This document shows positions 33,863-37,238 of a DNA stretch of 37,238 bases, in pieces (the first letter of the stretch is position 1; the number at the start of each line of letters is the position of its first letter). The stretch is from Xanthomarina sp035306605 (GTDB taxonomy: Bacteria > Bacteroidota > Bacteroidia > Flavobacteriales > Flavobacteriaceae): the NCBI GenBank assembly GCA_035306605.1, contig DATGNR010000059.1; one strand, 5' to 3'. Below the pieces are notes generated by a model. That model saw nothing but the letters and a program-made list of their open reading frames with translations, searched no databases and had not been told where the DNA came from. Both the position numbers and the translations under genes were made by a program.

Positions 33863-34495
33863 ATGATAGAAGATTTAGAAGCGAATTATGGTTACTTGTT
33901 TGAAGAAGAACTACTTCAAGAAATTAATCAAGTTGGTATTTTAAAGCAAATTCCAGAAGGAGGGAAGCTTATAGAAATTGGCGATTATATAAAATCTATG
34001 CCTTTATTAATAAGTGGCGCAGTTAAAATAATGAGAGAAGACGATCATGGTGATGAGTTGATACTCTATTTTATTGAAAAAGGAGATACCTGCGCTATGA
34101 CCTTATCTTGTTGTATGGGACAAAAAAGAAGCGAAATTAGAGCAATTGCCGAAACCGATACAACCTTAATTATGATTCCTGTAGAAAACTTAGCTGCGTG
34201 GATGGGAAAATATAAAAGCTGGCAAAATTTCATACTTCAAAGTTATAACGAAAGAATGTCTGAACTTCTAGAAGCAATAGATACTATCGCATTTTTAAAA
34301 ATGGACGAACGCATTTTAAAGTATTTGAGAGATAAGGCCATGGTAAATCACAACGACGAAATTATTGTTACTCATCAACAAATAGCCAACGATTTACATA
34401 CATCCAGAGTGGTTGTTTCTAGAATATTAAAAGCTTTAGAGAATAATAATCAAATAAAAATCAATAGGAATAGAATTTCCTTACTCGATTTATAG
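33863..34495 (+). CDS. Crp/Fnr-family regulator with a cysteine-bearing effector domain
   Basis: The product has 210 residues. A cyclic-nucleotide-fold domain (about 15-130) precedes a winged helix (169-193, 'VTHQQIANDLHTSRVVVSR'). The segment that binds cAMP phosphate in CRP reads 'GDTCAMTLSCCMGQKRSEIR' here, with C77, C83 and C84. With sulfane-sulfur genes directly downstream, these are good candidates for thiol or persulfide sensing, which is inference. The recognition helix ('RVVVSR') lacks the Glu of the FNR-like regulator at 28.5 kb, so it should read a different site; the GTAAC-N4-GTTAC palindromes at 35362 and 36905 fit. It precedes the TauE gene by 58 bp. Confidence 0.92.
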   Translation: MIEDLEANYGYLFEEELLQEINQVGILKQIPEGGKLIEIGDYIKSMPLLISGAVKIMREDDHGDELILYFIEKGDTCAMTLSCCMGQKRSEIRAIAETDTTLIMIPVENLAAWMGKYKSWQNFILQSYNERMSELLEAIDTIAFLKMDERILKYLRDKAMVNHNDEIIVTHQQIANDLHTSRVVVSRILKALENNNQIKINRNRISLLDL

Positions 34496-34532
34496 ATCAA
34501 AACTGAAAACAAATAATAACAAAACAATAATA

Positions 34533-34547
34533 GTTCTAGTTTAGAAC
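34533..34547 (+). promoter_or_regulatory. Palindrome just upstream of the TauE gene
   Basis: A perfect 6-3-6 palindrome GTTCTA-GTT-TAGAAC ends 6 bp before the ATG at 34554. It differs in sequence and position from the GTAAC-N4-GTTAC sites, and could be an operator or an mRNA hairpin hiding the start. Confidence 0.4.
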
Positions 34548-34553
34548 ATTTTT

Positions 34554-35354
34554 ATGGATTTAAATACTACCTTAGGATATATTGGAGCACTTTTAATTGG
34601 AGTTGTTTTAGGTTTAATTGGAGGAGGAGGATCCATACTTACCGTTCCAATTTTAGTTTACTTATTTTATTTTAATGCCGTAACGGCAACAGCCTACTCC
34701 TTATTTGTTGTGGGGGTTTCATCTGCTTTTGGGACGGTAAAAAACATCCAAAAGAAGCGAGTGAATTTTAAAGTAGCTGTTATATTTTCGGTGCCAGCAT
34801 TTATAGCCGTTTATATGACTAGACGCTATATATTACCTGCTATTCCAGACGATTTAATTCGGTTAAATGGCTATGTTATATCAAAAGATATGGCAATTAT
34901 GACACTATTTGCTGTAATGATGTTACTAGCAGCAAAAACGATGTTAACAAATAAAAAGGACGTAGAAACAGATCAAGAACCAATAAAACTAAACTATCTA
35001 TTAATTTTTATTCAAGCCATTTTTATAGGTTTATTTACTGGTTTAGTTGGAGCCGGAGGAGGTTTTATTATCATACCAGCATTAATAGCATTAGCCCATT
35101 TGCCAATGAAAGAAGCTGTTGGAACCTCGTTATTAATTATAGCAATTAATTCTTTAATAGGTTTTACTGGAGATTTTGGGCATTTAGACATAGATTGGTT
35201 ATTTTTACTTGGCTTTACTGGTATTTCAGTAGTCGGCATTTTTATTGGATCCTACGTGTCCAATTTTATAAATGGAGCAAAACTTAAAAAAGGCTTTGGT
35301 TGGTTCATACTATGTATGGCTGTGTATATAATTTATAAAGAACTAACGGTGTAA
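34554..35354 (+). CDS. TauE/SafE-type sulfite/sulfur-compound exporter
   Basis: The product has 266 residues with about 8 membrane spans in two repeats. Each repeat opens with a Gly-rich helix: 'LGLIGGGGSILTVPILVYL' (N-half) and 'LVGAGGGFIIIPALIALAHL' (C-half), followed by 'AVGTSLLIIAINSLIGF'. The family exports sulfite, sulfoacetate or thiosulfate-type anions. Its place between the cysteine-bearing regulator and the persulfide-type enzyme fits export of sulfite formed there. Confidence 0.92.
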   Translation: MDLNTTLGYIGALLIGVVLGLIGGGGSILTVPILVYLFYFNAVTATAYSLFVVGVSSAFGTVKNIQKKRVNFKVAVIFSVPAFIAVYMTRRYILPAIPDDLIRLNGYVISKDMAIMTLFAVMMLLAAKTMLTNKKDVETDQEPIKLNYLLIFIQAIFIGLFTGLVGAGGGFIIIPALIALAHLPMKEAVGTSLLIIAINSLIGFTGDFGHLDIDWLFLLGFTGISVVGIFIGSYVSNFINGAKLKKGFGWFILCMAVYIIYKELTV

Positions 35355-35361
35355 TGATTAT

Positions 35362-35406
35362 TGTAACCTATGTTACAGCCAAAGTGGAATAACATGATTA
35401 ATTTTG
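35362..35406 (+). promoter_or_regulatory. Crp/Fnr-type operator and -7 box of the MBL-rhodanese gene
   Basis: A perfect palindrome TGTAAC-CTAT-GTTACA (35362-35377) is followed after 21 bp by the -7 box TAATTTTG (35399-35406), 25 bp before the ATG at 35432. The centre lies near -43 of the expected start, an activator position. The core and spacing recur at 36905. Confidence 0.6.
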
Positions 35407-35431
35407 AACAATTGATAAATATTAGAATAAA

Positions 35432-36847
35432 ATGAAGATTGAACAGATTTACACAGGGTGTTTAGCACATGCTGCTTATTATATAGAAAACAATGGTGAA
35501 GCAGCAATTATAGATCCATTAAGAGAAGTAGAACCATATATAAAAAGGGCGAAACTGGATAATGCAAAAGTTAAATATATTTTTGAAACACATTTCCATG
35601 CCGATTTTGTTAGTGGTCATTTGGATTTAAAAAAGAAAACAGGTGCAGAAATTGTATTCGGACCAACAGCTAAACCTGCTTACGATGCTATTATAGCTGA
35701 AGATGGACAAGTTTTTAACGTTGGAAATTATAAAATAAAAGTTATCCATACTCCGGGCCATACCATGGAAAGCACAACCTATTTGCTGATCGATGAAAAT
35801 GGAAAAGAGCATGGAATTGTAACAGGAGACACCTTATTTATTGGCGATGTTGGAAGACCTGATTTAGCTCAAAAAGTAGCATCCGATTTAACCCAAGAAA
35901 AATTAGCAGGATACCTATTCGATTCCTTAAGAAACAAGATAATGCCGCTTAGCGACGACTTAATTGTGTATCCAAATCACGGAGCTGGTTCTGCCTGTGG
36001 GAAAAACATGAGTAAGGAAACAACGGATACACTCGGAAATCAGAAAAAGACCAATTATGCCTTACGTGCGGATATGACAAAAGAGGAATTTATAGCCGAA
36101 CTTTTAGACGGTTTAAGTGCACCTCCAGGATATTTCCCACAAAACGTGATGATGAATATTCAAGGTTATGAAAGTTTTGACAATGTGATGCAAAAGTCAC
36201 AAAAACCTTTATCTCCTCAAGAATTTGAAGCAGCCGCCAACGAAACGGAGGCTATTGTTTTAGATGTACGTCATCAAAACGATTTCGTAAAGGGTCACAT
36301 TCCTCGTTCTATTTTTATTGGAATTGATGGTGGATTTGCTCCTTGGGTTGGTGCTTTAATAGTAGATGTTAGTCAACCAATATTGCTTGTTGCTCCAGAA
36401 GGAAGAGAGGAAGAGGTAATAACCAGATTATCTAGAGTTGGCTTCGATAACGTGATAGGCTATTTAAAAGGAAGTTTTGATGCTTGGAAAAATAAAGGAC
36501 TAGAGTACGACTCGATTACCTCTATTTCTGCCGACGAATTTAAAGAGAGATATGAAGATGTAAAAGAGGTGATTTTCGATGTTAGAAAAGAAGGAGAATA
36601 TACCGCAGAGCATGTAGAGAATGTTAATTTTACACCTCTTGATTCATTAAATGAGCATTTAGCTGATTTTCCAGATGATAAAACGTTTTATGTACATTGT
36701 GCAGGAGGATATAGATCGGTAATTGCTGCGTCCATCCTAAAAAGCAGAGGTATTCATAATTTAATAGATGTAGCAGGAGGATTTGGAAAAATTAAAGCTA
36801 GTGGAGTTCCAACTACTAATTTCGTTTGTCCTTCAACTTTAAAGTAA
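35432..36847 (+). CDS. MBL-fold/double-rhodanese protein (persulfide dioxygenase-sulfurtransferase type)
   Basis: The product has 471 residues. The metallo-beta-lactamase domain (about 1-245) has 'THFHADFVSGH' (H54, H56, D58), 'IHTPGHTMES', 'GDTLFIGDVGRPD' and 'YPNHGAGSACG'. Phe59 follows the Asp where glyoxalase II has His, as in single-iron persulfide dioxygenases. Rhodanese 1 (about 260-355) lacks a cysteine in its loop ('LLVAPEGREEE'). Rhodanese 2 (about 370-465) has it (C423 in 'YVHCAGGYRS'). This is the layout of CstB/BlrH-type proteins, which oxidise persulfides to sulfite or thiosulfate. An operator-like palindrome lies upstream and a terminator downstream. Confidence 0.93.
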   Translation: MKIEQIYTGCLAHAAYYIENNGEAAIIDPLREVEPYIKRAKLDNAKVKYIFETHFHADFVSGHLDLKKKTGAEIVFGPTAKPAYDAIIAEDGQVFNVGNYKIKVIHTPGHTMESTTYLLIDENGKEHGIVTGDTLFIGDVGRPDLAQKVASDLTQEKLAGYLFDSLRNKIMPLSDDLIVYPNHGAGSACGKNMSKETTDTLGNQKKTNYALRADMTKEEFIAELLDGLSAPPGYFPQNVMMNIQGYESFDNVMQKSQKPLSPQEFEAAANETEAIVLDVRHQNDFVKGHIPRSIFIGIDGGFAPWVGALIVDVSQPILLVAPEGREEEVITRLSRVGFDNVIGYLKGSFDAWKNKGLEYDSITSISADEFKERYEDVKEVIFDVRKEGEYTAEHVENVNFTPLDSLNEHLADFPDDKTFYVHCAGGYRSVIAASILKSRGIHNLIDVAGGFGKIKASGVPTTNFVCPSTLK

Positions 36848-36865
36848 TAGTGAATAATATATTTT

Positions 36866-36903
36866 AAAAAAAAAGAGTGGCAAGGAATTGTCACTCTTTT
36901 TTT
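36866..36903 (+). terminator. Terminator after the MBL-rhodanese gene
   Basis: AAGAGTGGCAA / TTGTCACTCTT (11 bp with one G-U, loop of 4) is flanked by A-run and seven T. It ends only two bases before the next palindrome (36905). Confidence 0.85.
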
Positions 36904-36904
36904 A

Positions 36905-36949
36905 TGTAACTTATGTTACTGAAAACAACTTATAAAAGATGTAATTTTA
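36905..36949 (+). promoter_or_regulatory. Crp/Fnr-type operator and -7 box of the secreted rhodanese gene
   Basis: TGTAAC-TTAT-GTTACT (36905-36920, perfect over GTAAC / GTTAC) is followed after 21 bp by TAATTTTA (36942-36949), one mismatch from the -7 consensus, 26 bp before the ATG at 36976. The arrangement copies that at 35362. Confidence 0.6.
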
Positions 36950-36975
36950 TACTATTCAAAAAACTAAAAGTTAAA

Positions 36976-37238
36976 ATGAAACATATATTAATAGCCTTGT
37001 TGCTTATAAGCTCAGTTTGTAATCTAAAAGCCCAAGACAAAGAGAGGATTGTAGTTCTTAATCGTACGGAATTCAAATCACAAATAGAAAACCAAAAGGT
37101 TCAACTGATTGATGTTAGAACTCCAGAAGAATTTCAAGAAGGACATATTAAAGGTGCCCAAAATATTGATTATTATTCTGAAGGTTTTACGGATGAGTTT
37201 AATAAACTAGATAAAAGCAAACCCGTATATTTATATTG
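36976..37238 (+). CDS. Secreted rhodanese-domain protein, cut by the window end
   Basis: About 87 residues are seen and the frame is open at the right edge. A signal peptide ('MKHILIALLLISSVCNLKAQ') is followed by a rhodanese start: 'VQLIDVRTPEEFQEGHIKGAQNIDY'. The active-site cysteine loop lies beyond the window, so activity cannot be judged. The Cys at residue 17 ('ISSVC') does not fit a good lipobox, so cleavage after Ala is more likely. It has its own operator and promoter copy of the MBL-rhodanese gene and probably handles sulfane sulfur in the periplasm. Confidence 0.88.
   Translation, partial: MKHILIALLLISSVCNLKAQDKERIVVLNRTEFKSQIENQKVQLIDVRTPEEFQEGHIKGAQNIDYYSEGFTDEFNKLDKSKPVYLY

Overview
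This 37.2 kb window is an AT-rich chromosomal segment that reads as a member of the Flavobacteriaceae (Bacteroidota). The evidence is gene content (DUF4290, DUF493, START-like, group III truncated globin, fused ResB-CcsA, short RecQ with a winged-helix tail), A-rich leaders in place of clear Shine-Dalgarno sites, and TAnnTTTG -7 promoter boxes. No rRNA, insertion sequence, integrase or CRISPR array was seen. Both ends cut through genes.

Layout. (a) 1-2.7 kb: accessory, defence-like end with the 3' part of a type I restriction hsdR, a HEPN-domain protein, a short decayed ORF and a two-repeat GIY-YIG protein. (b) 2.8-5.3 kb: a conserved unknown protein behind a cluster of GCGTATG repeats, a saccharopine-dehydrogenase-like oxidoreductase, and tRNA-Met(CAT). 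(c) 5.7-14.0 kb: ordinary core genes: START-like protein, class IV aminotransferase, YqgE, HU, fmt, recQ, an AAA ATPase, DUF493, DUF4290 and murA (with Asp in place of the fosfomycin-target Cys). (d) 14.4-19.4 kb: SelO, a DNA photolyase, a small conserved protein, an 860-bp gap without a gene, and a secreted DUF2911 protein. (e) 19.5-23.8 kb: a minus-strand set of PIG-L-type deacetylase, a 31-codon membrane microprotein and a sodium:solute symporter. (f) 23.9-29.1 kb: minus-strand corA, mscS-like, maf, ubiA-like, kdsC-like, DUF2520 and a Crp/Fnr regulator. (g) 29.2-33.7 kb: divergent membrane protein plus truncated globin, the ccsBA cytochrome c assembly gene, and a small unknown protein. (h) 33.8-37.2 kb: a sulfur-handling locus: cysteine-bearing Crp/Fnr regulator, TauE/SafE exporter, metallo-beta-lactamase/double-rhodanese protein and a secreted rhodanese cut by the window end.

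The most interesting reading is regulatory. Three promoters (globin operon at 29.2 kb, MBL-rhodanese at 35.4 kb, rhodanese at 37.0 kb) each have a 16-bp Crp/Fnr-type palindrome followed, after exactly 21 bp, by a -7-like box. The globin one has an FNR-like TGAT-N4-ATCA core next to an FNR-like regulator. The two sulfur promoters share a different core, GTAAC-N4-GTTAC, and lie beside a regulator with three cysteines in its effector domain. This suggests two separate Crp/Fnr circuits using one class II-like geometry, one for NO/oxygen and one for sulfane sulfur. That is inference from sequence.
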